A DNA stretch of 64,000 nt from Lentinula raphanica (GCA_027919835.1 JANVFP010000022.1:186001-250000); one strand, 5' to 3'; numbered from the stretch's first letter, positions 46,551 to 59,128 are shown. Translations and numbers: made by a program. Notes: generated by a model from the letters alone, not told the origin.

Positions 46551-49337
46551 ATGACCACCCCAGTAGCAACCACCGCACAACCTGCTGCTCCTCTCCAGCA
46601 GCCCAAGAAACAGAAAAAAGATCAAGCCGCCACAGGTTCAGCCTTTCCTCTCGAGGTATGTGTTTCCTACAAGATTGTCGTTCAAGATCGTTCACCATCG
46701 TACTACTTAGCTCCAACCACCACCAGATTTCTTCGCACACCGTATCAGTCTTTTCGAGCAGCTAAAGGCCGAATATGACGAGGAAGTCAAATGTGAATGT
46801 TCATGAGGTTCCTCATCAATCAAATCTAATTCGTTTCAGCGAAACCCCGCGAAGAGATCACCATAACGTTGCCAGATGGCGCACAACGGAAAGGAACAAG
46901 TTGGGAGACGAGTCCAATGGACATCGCAAAAGGAATCAACACAAGCTTATCAGAAAGAGTTGTCATTGCCAAGGTGTGTCTGTATTTCCCTGATCGTGAA
47001 TTCATCTCACGACTTTCTAGGTTGATGGCGAACTGTACGATCTCGAACGTCCTCTGGAAAAGAGCTGTAAACTTGAGTTGTTAGATTTTGAGGACAAAGA
47101 AGGCGCGTGCCAGATTCTATACTGTTCTCGATCTTGGCTTATGATCCCACTCAGGCCAAAAAGTCTTCTGGCATTCCTCTGCTCACGTTCTCGGGGAAGC
47201 CACTGAAAGGCATTACGGTTGCCATCTGTGCTTGGGTCCTCCCACTGATGATGGTTTCTTCTATGAGATGGGAATCCAAGATCGGTATGGTGTATTTCCA
47301 CTACTTTTCATCGCAGGACTTTCTCAGTTGTTCCAGACCAGTCTCCAATACCGACTATCCTGCGCTTGAAAAAGTGTCCGAAATGGCGATCAAGGAGAAG
47401 CAAAAGTTCGAAAGGCTGGTCGTTTCTAAGGAGAATCTATTGAAGATGTTCCACGTATGTCCTTTTATCTCGCATCCCTTCCGCTACGTTCTAACATCCT
47501 CCGTAGTATAACAAATATAAGCAATATCTCATTGAAACCAAAGTCCCAGATGGCACCTCTACTACCGTTTACCGCTGTGGTCCTATGATCGATCTCTGCG
47601 TTGGTCCTCATATACCGCACACCGGCAAAATCAAGGCTTTCATGATCACCAAAAACTCCGCGTCTTACTTCCTTGGCGATGCCAACAACGACTCTCTACA
47701 ACGAATCTATGGTATCTCCTTCCCTGATAAGAAGAAGATGACAGAATACAAAGCCTTCCTTGCGGAGGCGGCCAAACGAGATCACCGGAAGATTGGAAGA
47801 GAGCAAGAACTATTCTTCTTCAACGACCAGAGTCCAGGCAGTGCTTTTTTCCTTCCACATGGCACTCGCATTTACAATGCATTGGTGGAACTTCTACGGG
47901 TATGTGCTCTTTTGAGTCCTCAATTATAGGTATGTGTAAACCTGTCTGTGATAGTCAGAATACGGTAAACGTGGCTACCAAGAAGTCATTTCACCGAATA
48001 TGTTTCACAGCAAACTGTGGGAGACTTCGGGACACTGGCAAAACTACAAGGATGATATGTTCACCCTCGACATTGAGAAGGAGAAATGGGGGTTGAAACC
48101 TATGAATTGCCCTGGGCATTGTCTCATTTTTGATTCAAGAGACCGAAGTTATAAAGAGTTGCCCATCAGGATGGCCGAATTTGGTATCATTCATCGAAAT
48201 GAAGCCAGCGGTGCTTTAACTGGTCTGACGAGAGTAAGGAGATTCATGCAGGATGATACGCACGTATTTTGTATGCCGTCGCAGGTCAGCAACTACGATT
48301 TCGTCAACTACAACCTTTCATCCTATTTTGACCTAGATCGAGGAAGAAATCAACGCGCTATTCGACTTCATGCAGCACATCTATGGAATGTTTGGATTCG
48401 AATTCCACCTTGAACTCTCCACTCGACCTGAAAATTATTTGGGTTCCATCGATACTTGGAATTTTGCTGAAGAGGTACAGTTCGGTGGACTTGGCTGTAA
48501 TCGTCCCCTATATTGACCAGGTATACTATCCAGCAACTGACCAAGGCCCTCGATAAGCAATATCCTGGAAAATGGGAGCTCAATCCTGGTGATGGTGCCT
48601 TCTACGGTCCCAAGATTGACATCACCATCCGGGATGCCCTCCGTCGTTCGTTCCAATGTGCTACTATCCAACTGGATTTCCAGCTTCCGGAACGGTTCAA
48701 CCTGAAGTATCGCTCAGCCGAAGATCCTGGGAGTGAAAAGTCGACATCAAGACCTGTCATTATACATAGGGCAATCTTAGGCAGTTTGGAACGATTCACT
48801 GCGATTATCACTGAGCATTTCGCTGGCAAATGGTAAGGTAATTGGTGTTCATGCATAGTTCGAGCTCATATTGTTTCAGGCCATTCTGGATATCACCTCG
48901 TCAAGTCGTGGTCATTCCTGTGGCTGCACCCTACGTACGTCTCACGGTACATTCTTTTTCTTCACTGCAATTGAGAATTCTTCCAGAAAGAGTACGCGAC
49001 AGAGGTCTCGGATCGTTTGAGTTCCCTCGGGCTCTACTCGGATGTTGACAACAGTGATAACACACTACCCAAAAAGATTCGTAACGGAGAGATAGCTCAA
49101 TATAACTTCATCTTAGGTGTGTCATGTCCGTCTCGAACTTAGCGCATCACCCTGATCAATCTCTCTTCTGCTCACACAGTCGTCGGTCAAGAAGAACACG
49201 ATGCTCGCGCAGTGAACGTCCGAAACAGAGATGATGTTGGCACGAAAAACAAAGGAGAGATGATTCCTCTTGATACCGTCGTAGAGAAATTAGTTGAGTT
49301 GAAGAGCTCGAAGCGGCTGGAAAACAAGTTTGCATAG
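46440..49337 (+). CDS. Threonyl-tRNA synthetase, possible dual cytosolic/mitochondrial product
   Basis: Charges tRNA-Thr. From Met 46551 the protein is 720 residues; from the in-frame Met 46440 it is 757. Exons: 46440/46551-46655, 46711-46792, 46840-46973, 47021-47102, 47155-47284, 47328-47454, 47507-47899, 47955-48284, 48337-48474, 48534-48832, 48880-48934, 48987-49116, 49180-49337; phases close. Domains in order: TGS ([13 protein letters not shown]), editing domain with [10 protein letters not shown] and DDGFFYEMG, class II core with [24 protein letters not shown] and [10 protein letters not shown], and anticodon-binding domain ([15 protein letters not shown]...[13 protein letters not shown]). 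Residues 1-37 of the long form have six Arg and no acidic residue ([27 protein letters not shown]), like a mitochondrial presequence. The intron 47103-47154 has a GC donor. The short form is the certain product; the long form is inferred. Confidence 0.93.
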
Positions 49338-49500
49338 ATCTCATGATGGAGAAGATCAGTTGCCTTGTAGTTTCGATTGGAATATAACATGATATATACA
49401 CATGTATCCGACCAGGTACGACCTTGAGCAACCTCCAGCAAATGCAAGCAACTATATAGAAATCATGTTTCCAAATTGTGAACGCTGAGATAACAATGGC

Positions 49501-51156
49501 TCAATTTTCAATCAATTGTGTAGACGAGTATTGAGTACGCACAAGTTGAAGTATAGCAGCACGTTCAGTCTCTGGAAGCGCATTGACCTGTTCATCCGAC
49601 ATACTCACAACCTGTCTCAGCAAAGCCTGCACCAAATTTGAACAACATGCTCAACACAATCTTGCTTGTCCAACTCACTTTATGGGATTCACTGATGTTA
49701 CTCAGCGCTGCAGCAGGATTAGCTGGTGTAGATTGCTGCGGACGTGAATACATGTTTGCTTGAACAGGACTAGGTTGTTGTAAAATTGGTGTTGAAGAGC
49801 CACTGGGTGGATGTTGAACTTGTGACGGAGGTGCCATAGCGGCAGGTGGAGGAGTGGGTCTGAAATAATTCGGTGGAGGCATAGTATTAGGTGGAGGGGC
49901 AAATACAGGGGCAGCCATGTTGGGCGGAAAGGGTGGCATAGGTGCTGATGCACCATAGTTTCCATTAGGTGGGTAAAATTGTTGCGGGGATGGATTGACT
50001 GGAGTAGGCGCCGACGGTGGCGGAGCAGCTGAGCCGGCAGTCGCAGCAAGCATTCGCTGTAAGATGCTCTGATCCACTATCTTATTCAATAGCAAGGCTT
50101 GGAAGAGGGCATATGCAAATTGAGGATGAGCGACTAGGAGCGATCGTGCTTGTTCTGGATGGGTTATCACAAACGCCTGTGAAACCAGCCGTCAGATCAG
50201 AGAAATCACGTCGGGACGTTCGAACACACTTTCATATGCGCCAAGACGTCCATTAATTGCGAAGGATTCATGGTTGCCAGTGTCTGACTAATAGTATCGA
50301 GCACAGTAGATCCAGCAGGAACGGGTATGCCGTGTGGCAAGGAAGCAAGAAAGTCTGGAATCTTGTTTGCATTATCTGAACGCCAACGATCCGAGGCACC
50401 TCCACCGTCCATTAGCTCACCGCGCACGGTCGTTTTCCCTTCCAGAAATGGATCCGAGTCAGCAAGGTCAATTCGAAGTGGCCGTCCACCAACTTCGTAG
50501 TTATTGAGATTGCGAACGGCAGATGCTGCAGTCTCATGGTCTAAGATCATGCGTCGGTTTTGAATGTGTAGGTCGTATTGGAATAAGGTGATTCGTGCAC
50601 ACAGTATCGCCCAGTTCGAGTTCAGGTTGATATCATGTTGAGCGAGATTCGTGCACACATCGCCAGTGATTCGATGAATATGCAGTATATTTCAATAATC
50701 ATGGGAACAGAGAGAAACATTATTTGGTGGACAATCGTTGACGAACGACAGGTTTTTGGGAGGGTTGCGAATGACAATCGACACTTTGCGTTAGAGGATA
50801 TTCGCGACTTTGAGGAATGCGGTAAATTCAAAATACCAGTAAACTCGCAGAAACCATAGCCTTTGGGCTTTCCAGTATCTCTGTCGTACACCAATCTACA
50901 TGTGGAACATTTAGGAAAAAGAATACCGACAGACACTTATGGTATGCGCACCTGAATCCGACGACCTGGCCTACAGACTTAAACACGTCGATGAGTTGTT
51001 CCTACGAAACTGGGATGTGAGTTGGAGGGTCTTAGTTGACCCACTGAAAACATGCCTCGCCCATGTTGTAAGGCACATTGCCGACTAGTAGAAAAGAGTG
51101 AGCTTGTTGTTTGGCTGTAGAGCAGTGTTAAGCATACCAAACACTACTTTGCTCAT
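49501..51156 (-). CDS. CstF64-type RNA-binding mRNA 3'-end processing factor
   Basis: Subunit of the cleavage-stimulation machinery (CstF64/Rna15) that binds GU-rich RNA downstream of poly(A) sites. First exons: 51156-51138 (19 nt), 51084-51056, 51001-50952, then the exon with LVYDRDTGKPKGYGFCEF and, after a 300-bp intron, an exon starting at 50540. The RRM spans residues 1-80 (MSKVVFVGNVPYNMGEEQL; RNP1 KGYGFCEF; ETAASAVRNLNNYEVGGRPLR). A CstF64-type hinge follows: TVLDTISQTLATMNPSQLMDVLAHMKAF, PEQARSLLVAHPQFAYALFQALLLNKI. Then comes a long Pro/Gln/Met-rich region and a conserved C-terminal helical motif, SMSDEQVNALPETERAAILQL. The last codons to the stop at 49501 are less certain. The second intron (51055-51002) begins with GC rather than GT. 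Head-to-head with HSP20, tail-to-tail with ThrRS. Confidence 0.9.
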
Positions 51157-51265
51157 GACTCTTTTAGAGATGGATCAAAATCAAAAAGAAAAAGTTGAGT
51201 GTATGGGCGTCAGAGAGAAAGAGCGGTCTGCCGATCTCGGCACACTCGGTTTGGATTTGGCTCGG

Positions 51266-51278
51266 GAAATTTCTAGAA
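51266..51278 (+). promoter_or_regulatory. Perfect three-unit heat-shock element
   Basis: The sequence GAAatTTCtaGAA matches nGAAnnTTCnnGAAn exactly: three inverted 5-bp units, the binding site of a heat-shock factor trimer. It lies about 250 bp upstream of the HSP20 start codon and about 110 bp from the CstF64-type start. A further GAAacTTC pair sits at 51521-51528, directly before the HSP20 ATG. Confidence 0.75.
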
Positions 51279-51477
51279 CACCGGCATTTGCATGCAGTCC
51301 TCGTCCGAGCATTCGTAATCTTCAACGTCTACCACTGCATCCGTTCCCGACTAAATTCTAAATTATCAGCTCGTTTCGACACTCTAGTCATTTCTCTCCA
51401 GTCATCTCTCGGTTCTTCGTAAAGTTCAAGCTGTGGCGATGCCTATTTCCATTCTAGGTATTATGATTCGTCTGCGG

Positions 51478-51485
51478 TATATAAA
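51478..51485 (+). promoter_or_regulatory. TATA box of HSP20
   Basis: TATATAAA followed by GG, 44 bp upstream of the HSP20 ATG. This fits a short 5' UTR and a TATA-driven inducible promoter. Confidence 0.7.
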
Positions 51486-51528
51486 GGAGCACAGAAGCGC
51501 CACATTCATAAACTTCCCCTGAAACTTC

Positions 51529-52351
51529 ATGAGTCCAGCAGCTACAGCGAAGGTGAAGACGTCGCTCTCTCACTACAAATCTCATCCAGACGACGATCTG
51601 ATCAACCAACTCGTTCTGGAGAGGTTGAAAGCACTTCATAAGGCGAATGCAATCCGCTTCGTTAAATCTAGGACTGCTCCTGCAGCAGAAATATTCAAAC
51701 CCAGGTTCGTTCACTCTAGTTTGCCTTCCTTGTTACTCTCCTGATCCTATAACAGATGTGATATCCTTGAGGATCCCTCCGCCAACCTCGTCACTGCACT
51801 GTTCGAGTTGCCCGGAGTCGATCAGAGTGAGGTTGCGTTGCATCTTCGCGAGGGTTTCCTCATTATCGCGGGGGAACGCTTCCGTCCGGATAAGAGACAC
51901 AAGAAGCACACGAATTCGAGTCACCCATATACACGATACGCCGCAGGTTCTGCAGCCGCTCATGCTGCCTCGGTGTTGAATGATGTTGACTTTTCGAAGT
52001 TTCGATACGTGTCAGGAGAACTGCGATACGGCAAAGTAAGTAGTCCCGGACTTGTAAACCCCTTGCCCACCTGTGCTTTCTATATTTGGTCTCATCCACA
52101 TCATTGACTCTGTTTTTGTGTTTTCTTACAGTTCGAACGAACAATACCGCTCCCTGAAGGCATTCAAGTGAGTCATTTTTGTTCATTCCTGTTTTGTCGA
52201 ACAATGAAACTCATTTCACGTTTCATCACTCGAACAGTATGCTCAAATCAATGCTCGCATGTCAGAGGGCATACTGATAGTGACTTGGCCTCGACAACCT
52301 GCCAGTCAGAAATCTAATTCTCACAAGTCAATCTACGCTTCTGCGAAATGA
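51529..52351 (+). CDS. HSP20-family small heat-shock protein
   Basis: Predicted 201-residue ATP-independent chaperone. Four exons: 51529-51704, 51756-52035, 52132-52167, 52238-52351; phases close. The N-terminal region (about 1-58) is helical and charged. The alpha-crystallin domain runs from CDILEDPSANLVTALFELPGV through LHLREGFLIIAGERF and ERTIPLPEGIQYAQINARM to EGILIVTWPRQ. The terminal strand carries a -ILIVTW- variant, and the tail has no strong IxI motif. A loop insertion (PDKRHKKHTNSSHPYTRYAA and onward) of about 40 residues separates the early strands, longer than in typical bacterial HSP20. The heat-shock element and TATA box upstream support heat induction. Confidence 0.9.
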
Positions 52352-53418
52352 CTTGCTTCAAAGCTATCCTTTCCCCTCGAGTCAAGGGCTATCATTGTTC
52401 GCAGCTTTAAATGAACTCATCCAGTTCGTACATGTTCCTTTATCCTGTACAATGATCACTATTCTGATTCTTTTAGCAGATTGCTCTCATGGTTTACAAC
52501 TATCTCTCATATACTAGGATTCATGTAAATTCCCGCTCAACCTGTACTGCTCGATATTTATCAATCAGCGCGATGTGCATGTGTATATCGTACTCGGACC
52601 ACTTGATTATCATCCAACAATGTAGCGATACTATTACCTCTCAAGCCTCAGGACTCATTTACGCGCGCGCGGAATTTTGTACAGCTTTGGTTCTATACTT
52701 GATATTCCTTAATATATACTACTCCCCGCTCGATTTATTCAATGATATTCGGTGTATTTTTTGGACCGCAGATTGACTATAACTCACAGCAACTAGAATT
52801 TCTCTTGGACCCAAAGATGTATGCTGTGATACTAGGCTGTGGTCAAGGCATCCAAAAATTATCATAGCAGCTACTACTAACATTGCTGTCACCGTAGTAA
52901 ATTAACAGGTGGTCAAGTAATACTGTACAACTAGACTGTACAGAGACCACAGATTGTTCCACTTGTCTGATCATTGTGCATGGCCCTTGGACCCACAATT
53001 CAAAAAAGGGCAACTTCAGATTTCATGCAAGAAATATATGACTGGACCGAATATAGAAGTTAGTGCACCCTAAAGAGGATCGAAATAGCCTGCTTTGACC
53101 TCTTGTATTCCCGATCAATATTTGTTCAACCTCTTCTGAGTCTTCATCTCAAGCTTCATCCTGTGCGTCTTCCTGAAATCGTCAGTGCACCTGTATGTTA
53201 CCCATTATTGCAAACACGGAAATGAAATCACACATAGTCAGACTATTCTTGCTTCTTCATGATCCCCATCCAACATCCTTCAGTCTTCGACGTGCGGCTC
53301 CGAAAACATATGTATGTACATTAACCAATCACTAAGAGTATATATGTATACACATCATTCTCTGATATTACATGCCACCAGTGCGAAACATATAAAGGTG
53401 TAATTCAAACATCACATA
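52352..53418. other. Convergent AT-rich spacer HSP20 / Zn2Cys6 regulator
   Basis: About 1.07 kb between two stop codons, AT-rich, with several tata/tatgtata runs near 53310-53360. No supported gene or repeat family was recognised. Confidence 0.55.
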
Positions 53419-56400
53419 TCAAGGCTGGAACTGTTGCGCCGTATTCGGCGGGGAAAAGATGGAAAGATGGTCGAGTGCACTAAAGTTCATCAGAGACGCC
53501 CATCTGTCATGAAGGATAAACCCATGTTCGTGAGGAGGAGCATGGGAAACATCTGGTGATATACCTTTTGGATGATTGTGATTATGGCGCTCATCGCTGT
53601 CGCCCCAGTTCTGTGAGGGATGAGGAAACGAATGTTTGACGACAGGCTGTGGATGCGACGACGAAGGCAGAGAAAAACGTCGGTCTGCGTATGAAGGATC
53701 GTGGTTGTTGGGATTTGAAGACGATGAATTGAATAAGGATATACTTGGTGCGATGGGTACAGGTCTTGTGAACGAATGCGCATAAGGCGCGGATGAAGAT
53801 CTAGAGAACGTTTGAGATGGAAGTTGATCATCTATAAGCAAGGAGGATTGTGATTGCTCATAAAACCCGGTGTCCATGGGATCCAGCTGGGACTGAATAG
53901 AGTCAGGTAAATCGTGAATTCGTCGTTTTTGAGCTTCTTGAAGCATAGCGTCAAGTATAAACTAGTGATTCAATGAGTATCCTTAGATAAAGAACACGTT
54001 ACGCAGCGAGCGTACCAAAGCCTTCGCTGCTCGACTGGAGACTTTGGCTGCACCCCGAAAAAGCTCGCAGGCTAACTTGAGTTGGTCGATCGGTCGCGGT
54101 TCTAGCTCGAGAAAACTCGCTCGACTAGCGATAGTGCCAACTATGACCTAAAGGTATAGTCTGTCAGTGACCTCGCACTTGAATCGAATAATAAGTTGAC
54201 CCACTGCTGCAGAATATGCAAACGACCATATTTGCCATACTCGGCTGACCAGACGCGGCTTCTTTTCGTACTGGATGCGTGTATCATCGAGTACTGTACA
54301 AGCAGCGTGATAGGCTGTGATCACAGATTTGCCGAACGGGCTCAATAAAGGATTAGAGGGATGTTCAGTCATAGCCCGTGTGAAGAACGGACGATGAAGA
54401 TATAGAAGCACTATGGGAAGACCAGATTTAATACTTGATAACCCAGAAATCACTTTTCACTCAACTGAGATGCGAATAGTGAGACCTTACAAAGGTCCTC
54501 ATCGATATGGCGGTGCGGTTGTCCATAGGGTCACTATCTGGCTGGGGATTGACTGCAAATCGAACTTTGGCATCCAATTCCAGCACTGCCTCATAAGGCG
54601 GCTGCCTTGCAGAAAGAGTGATATGTACCAAGGGTAAAAGACAGCTATAAGTGGTCTGAAAGCCCCAGACGCCAACTGAAAAAAGAACAGTGATGAATAT
54701 GGATATGACGGGTGTCATCTGAGCATCTTACATCCTAGAGGAAACTCCCCTTCTGATACATTTCCTCTTCTTCAACAGTGGGTATCTTACAAGTGATGAA
54801 TTCGGCAGTGATTCCTGATGGTCGACCTGTGACTAGAGACTAAGGTGATACATGAGCTTCTGAAAGTTGCTAGCGAGTCAAACTCACGTTCCACAAGATA
54901 CCCGCAAGTAAATTCCACCAATAAACGCGCCTATCATAGGCCTCACGTCCTGTGAATTTCCAACTAGACGGATCGATATCTATGAAAGCAAATTACTATC
55001 GGATCTTGTTTCATCACTAAAAATCGTACGAAATCCTATCTTGAAAGGGAGAATATGAGGAGTCGATCAAGACTCACAGCAAGAGTATACACACCTGAGT
55101 AGCAACTTTACCGGCAAGGTTGACAAGAGCATAGGACTGCTCCAGATTACTTTCTTGGCCACTGAGACCATTGTAAATACTCAACAAGTGCAGAACCTGC
55201 ACATAATGAGTTTATGGAGCGACGAAGATGAATAACTGGAACGAACTTTAATTGTGACAACTGAAGACTCTGTCATGACAGGCTGTAAGACCAAAGCGGC
55301 CTTGGAAAGCTGATAGAAGTGTTGAGATTCGAGGTGGTAAGGTTCTACGTTGATATCCACTAGAACGCCTATAGCTAGCACTGAAAAGAGCAGAGCAAGG
55401 TCGTGCGGACCATAGAGTGCTGTCCCTTCATAGATCGCCGGTATGAGCTCCGAAATCAGTAGCTGCCGAGATACGATGTGGAACATCCAGGAGAGGTTCT
55501 CCAAAAACGTATCACAAAGTGAGACCGCTCGTTGAATGGGTGGAAGGAACGATTCAATTGACCTCTGGGTAGAAGCTATTGGAATGTTCGGTGGAGTGAA
55601 AGGGAACGCATGGGTAAAATTTATGATTTCGGGTGGAAGGTATGAGTTGTCCAACTCAGGCAGGCGAGGGATCGAACTTGACTTTAGACGGTCTTCCTGA
55701 GGTTGTAAGTCCTGAAGTATTGTTTTGTATGAGACTAAGAGAGTTAGAAACTCCTTATGGTACGCACTAGGAGTAGGCTCTAGAAAGGGGTTTTAGAATA
55801 TAGACCTCTCAAATCATGGTATTTCTCACCTCAGGTGCCCCGGAAGGTCCAAAAAAACGGTTGATTCCACTTCCACTGACGTGCAAAGAGCCTGAAACAT
55901 CTGGGGAAACCATGTCTTGATCCTCGGTTATTGCGGGTTCTATAGCCTTCAGCGCTTGGGAGTCGGTATCGACGTCTTCCCGATTTACAAGTAGAGGATG
56001 AGGATCAAGGTTGTAAGCCGTCTGAGCAATGGTTAAGGCATCTTCAAGCGAGTGCATCCGGGCTTCGTATTTCGCTAATTTGCGCTGGAGGTGATCGGTA
56101 GCAGCCAGAACAAATCTGTGTAAGGGTAATTGAATGAGAACGACGCATACATTCAGGAAGTCGCGAGTAGCTCACCGGCTGCCTTGCCCAGGCGGAATTG
56201 TGCCTGCATGTATATCAGCATTCGAAAAGAAAAGATCACAATATCTCTAGTTTTCACCGTTTGGACAAAGAGTTTGACAACCACGCTTGACGCAAGTCGA
56301 GCATGGTACGAGCCTGTCGCATTTGATCCTGTATGCTTGTCAGCTCTTTCGAATCGCTGGTATTTATTACCAGAAAGATGTACTTGAGCCTCCGACATTC

Positions 56401-56613
56401 TGCACAAGCAATTTCACCCCTTTAGATATCGTACATGAATATTTGGAGAATCTTCCCACAGAACTGAGAATACGGCGCATACCTGATTCGTTTCGTAGCC
56501 TTGGTACTTTGCGCCGACTTGGAGCAGTTTGACCTGGATGTGTTTGTGATAGTCGACTCCGGATAGGTTGGTCTTGAAGTCTCTCCATGCTTGTAGGGAT
56601 GGTATTCGGACAT
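53419..56613 (-). CDS. Zn2Cys6 fungal-specific transcription factor
   Basis: Nuclear regulator, probably around 800 residues, multi-exon. First exons: 56613-56483, 56419-56384, then the exon with KCDRLVPCSTC. Splicing yields RGEIACAECRRLKIKCDRL, then PCSTCVKRGCQTLCPNG: six Cys spaced C-x2-C-x6-C-x5-C-x2-C-x8-C. Next come GTIPPGQGSR, a linker, and a coiled coil (TDHLQRKLAKYEARMHSLEDAL) typical of dimerising Zn2Cys6 proteins. Further exons (55654-55181 and others) resemble the fungal-specific transcription factor middle domain, with INVEPYHLESQHFYQLSKAALV. The last long exon (53946-53419) is Ser/Pro/His-rich and disordered, ending FSPPNTAQQFQP. Internal junctions between 54000 and 55800 were not all fixed. 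Targets are unknown; it lies next to the epoxide hydrolase and 2OG oxygenase genes. Confidence 0.85.
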
Positions 56614-57782
56614 CAGATGATAGTCAAAAACCTGGGGAAAACTCCAATTGTTTATCCCCTTCTTATCTCAGTCGTAAATTTGAGACTGAAGGTTGAGAGA
56701 TATCAAGAGACGTAGAATTCGGAGAGAGAATCGAACATGAGGATTGGTGAAATGTGAACGAAAAAAAGTAGACAAACGCATGCGCAGCTAAACGTTATTG
56801 TCGTGATCTTATCTAATCCGTTCAACTAAACCACCCATCAGATTCAACATCGACCAAAGAACGGCGAACACAGGCGACACGCATCGATCGACCTTTGTAT
56901 TCAGTTCGCATCGCGCTGAAAAAACTATCATAAGAAGAAAGTGAATCTTTTTGACAGATACCAGCTGGGGTAAAAGTCCGTGATTGTTGCCTTGGTTCTT
57001 GCAGGGTGAAGTCCCTTGCAACACTAATTCAGCCTAATTAAAAAGATGCGGCCTCGGGTCAAACAGGTTACAGGTCTTCATCCATCTGAATTCACTCCTT
57101 GTTTTGAGTAAAATCTATGAAAATCTATACCAAAGTCCAAAATGGCAAAATCCACAATCTTCCATGATGAACGACCAACAGCGGCTTCACACGAATTCAC
57201 CCTTTCATTTCCGGAAGTTCCCTGCTATACTTATATCCTGTACAAACTTGTGCGGTTCGGAAAGAAATGGCCAAATGGTGGTATTGGTGCACTATTGGTG
57301 CTCGTGTGCTCATACAATGCCCCTAATCTGCCCTACCTTCTTACCGCGTATTTAGAACTGATCTCCGAGGGGCTCTACAGAGTCCCCAGGTCCTAACAGG
57401 TCCTAACCAAAAGGGTGATATCCGCGTTCATAGGAATTCTTCCTTTGAGCTTCATCATATCGAAGTCTTGCTGTGTCCAGCTGTACCAGGCTGTATTACT
57501 TAGTACAATCGATTCAGAAGACCGCACATAGCTGCAGCCTAAGCTATGTTCATTTCAACAAACAAATTCAAGGCTATTCATGGTAATAGATTTTCCTTTG
57601 TGACACATTTTGAGTCACTGAGTGAAAGATGAATTAAATAACGCAGTACTTAACAAGATAAAAATTTGATAGTTTTCAGGTCATTCTCTCCTCGCCTGTT
57701 CTGTAGAGATAAAGGGTGTAATGAATCCAGGGTTCAACGTTCAGCCACCGAAGTCCGCATTCTGCTTTATCCTAGAGAATAA
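56614..57782. other. Intergenic region upstream of the Zn2Cys6 gene
   Basis: About 1.17 kb. The part next to 56614 is the regulator's presumed promoter; the part next to 57782 holds the epoxide hydrolase 3' UTR. An 84-codon frame at 57142-57396 (+) has no recognised domain and no clear gene signals. Nothing else is supported. Confidence 0.5.
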
Positions 57783-59128
57783 TCAATGTCTTCCGGCCTT
57801 CAGAAGTGCATCCCACTTTGAAGTGCTACTCGTCTCTTTGACTGCCTTCACCCACTCGAGAACATCTGAGATGAGTGCATCAGGACATTCTACAGAGGGG
57901 AAATGGCCTCCTTTATCATTCTCCCGCCAGGTCACAATTTTCTCCGCCAAGGTCGCCTCTGCCCACCATTTCGTCGCATAGCCTACATCCTTAGGGAAAC
58001 TGCTCACACCGACCGCGACCTCGTTTGAGATCCTACTTCCAAGCACAAACGTGGTTCCATCAGTTTCAGACATGGCCTCTTTGTAAATCCTGGCATGTCC
58101 TGCACTGCCGGATATGAGGTAGAGCATTGTCCAGGTAATCACAGTGTCCGTGTCCCAGTTATAACTTTCCTCGGTAGCAAGTTGCATTTTTTCACGAATC
58201 CACGCAAGCATGCCTATGGGAGAGTCGAGAAGAGCATATGAGACTGTTTGCGGTTTGGTACGCTGAATCTGAGAGTATCCACTCTCCGCTTTTAAGAACC
58301 ATTGCATGCGTTTGAGACGTTTGCCCTCTTCAGCAGTCAAGTAGCGAATCGCAAGCCAGAAAAGTGTAGTTGGGTTCGACAATGGTTTTGGTGGTAGAGT
58401 GACGGGAAAGTTGATATGAAGACCAACGAGAGAAGAAGGATGCTGGAGTGCAACAGAGCGGAGGATGAAGGATCCCCAATCACCACCTTGACCGAGGTAG
58501 CTTTCGTAGCCAAGTTTGAGCATGAGTTTATGGTATATGTTGGCTATTTTCCCCAGCCCGAATCCCGCTTTCTACGGAAAGGTCAGGGCGCGCAGCAAAT
58601 GAGCATAGAGTGACACGTACGGAGGGAGAGGAAGAAAGCGTGAAGCCAGGGATACTCGGTGCTACTATATGAAACGGCTGCGCTTCTGGATCTTCTGGAG
58701 CAGTTAGTTTGAGCAGGTGTTCGACCTGTAGTGTGTGACATTAGCCAGAAGAAGCTACCTCAGAGTGAAGGTGTGCAAACCTCAGTAAAGTTGCCAGGCC
58801 AACCATGAGCAAAGATCAGAGGAACAGCATCCGGCCTTTCGCTGCGATGGTGTACAAAGTGTAGGGAGATGACTTCTCCACTCTCTTCCAGATCGACAGT
58901 GTACATTTGAAACGTTTCATTGATTCGTTTCTCCATCTTCCTCCAGTCATATTTTGTCCTCCAGTGTTCAACCAGCGGTTCCATAGCAGCAGTGGGTATC
59001 CCGTATTCCCATTCTTCTCCTACGGGATGAGCAATGTCTGGTATGATTCGTGCAGTGTTTACACGGTTTGTGACCCAGTCCAAGAGATCAGAGGATACAT
59101 CAAGCTTGTATGGCTTTGGAGAGGACAT
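57783..59128 (-). CDS. Epoxide hydrolase (alpha/beta hydrolase with EHN domain)
   Basis: Predicted 413-residue hydrolase that opens epoxides to diols. Three exons: 59128-58781, 58725-58621, 58571-57783; phases close. The N-terminal epoxide-hydrolase domain (about 1-110) includes EYGIPTAAMEPLVEHWRTKYDW. The oxyanion motif FAHGWPGNFTEV follows, then PSIPGFTLSSSP. The nucleophile is D182 in GQGGDWGS, and the catalytic His is H374 in GGHFPSVECPDAL. Lid-region Tyr residues are present. No signal peptide or anchor is seen, so it is probably cytosolic. It is arranged head-to-head with a 2OG oxygenase across 438 bp, suggesting joint regulation. Fungal members detoxify or process secondary metabolites and lipids; the substrate here is unknown. 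Confidence 0.92.

Larger units (their letters stand above)
51157..51528. promoter_or_regulatory. Bidirectional promoter CstF64-type gene / HSP20
   Basis: 372 bp between divergent start codons. It contains the heat-shock element and TATA box listed separately, both placed and oriented for the HSP20 side. Confidence 0.7.

Noticed and set aside
57142..57396. 84-codon + strand frame (MAKSTIFHDERPTAASHEF...)
   Set aside because: No homology I can recall, no intron or promoter support, and it lies in intergenic DNA.
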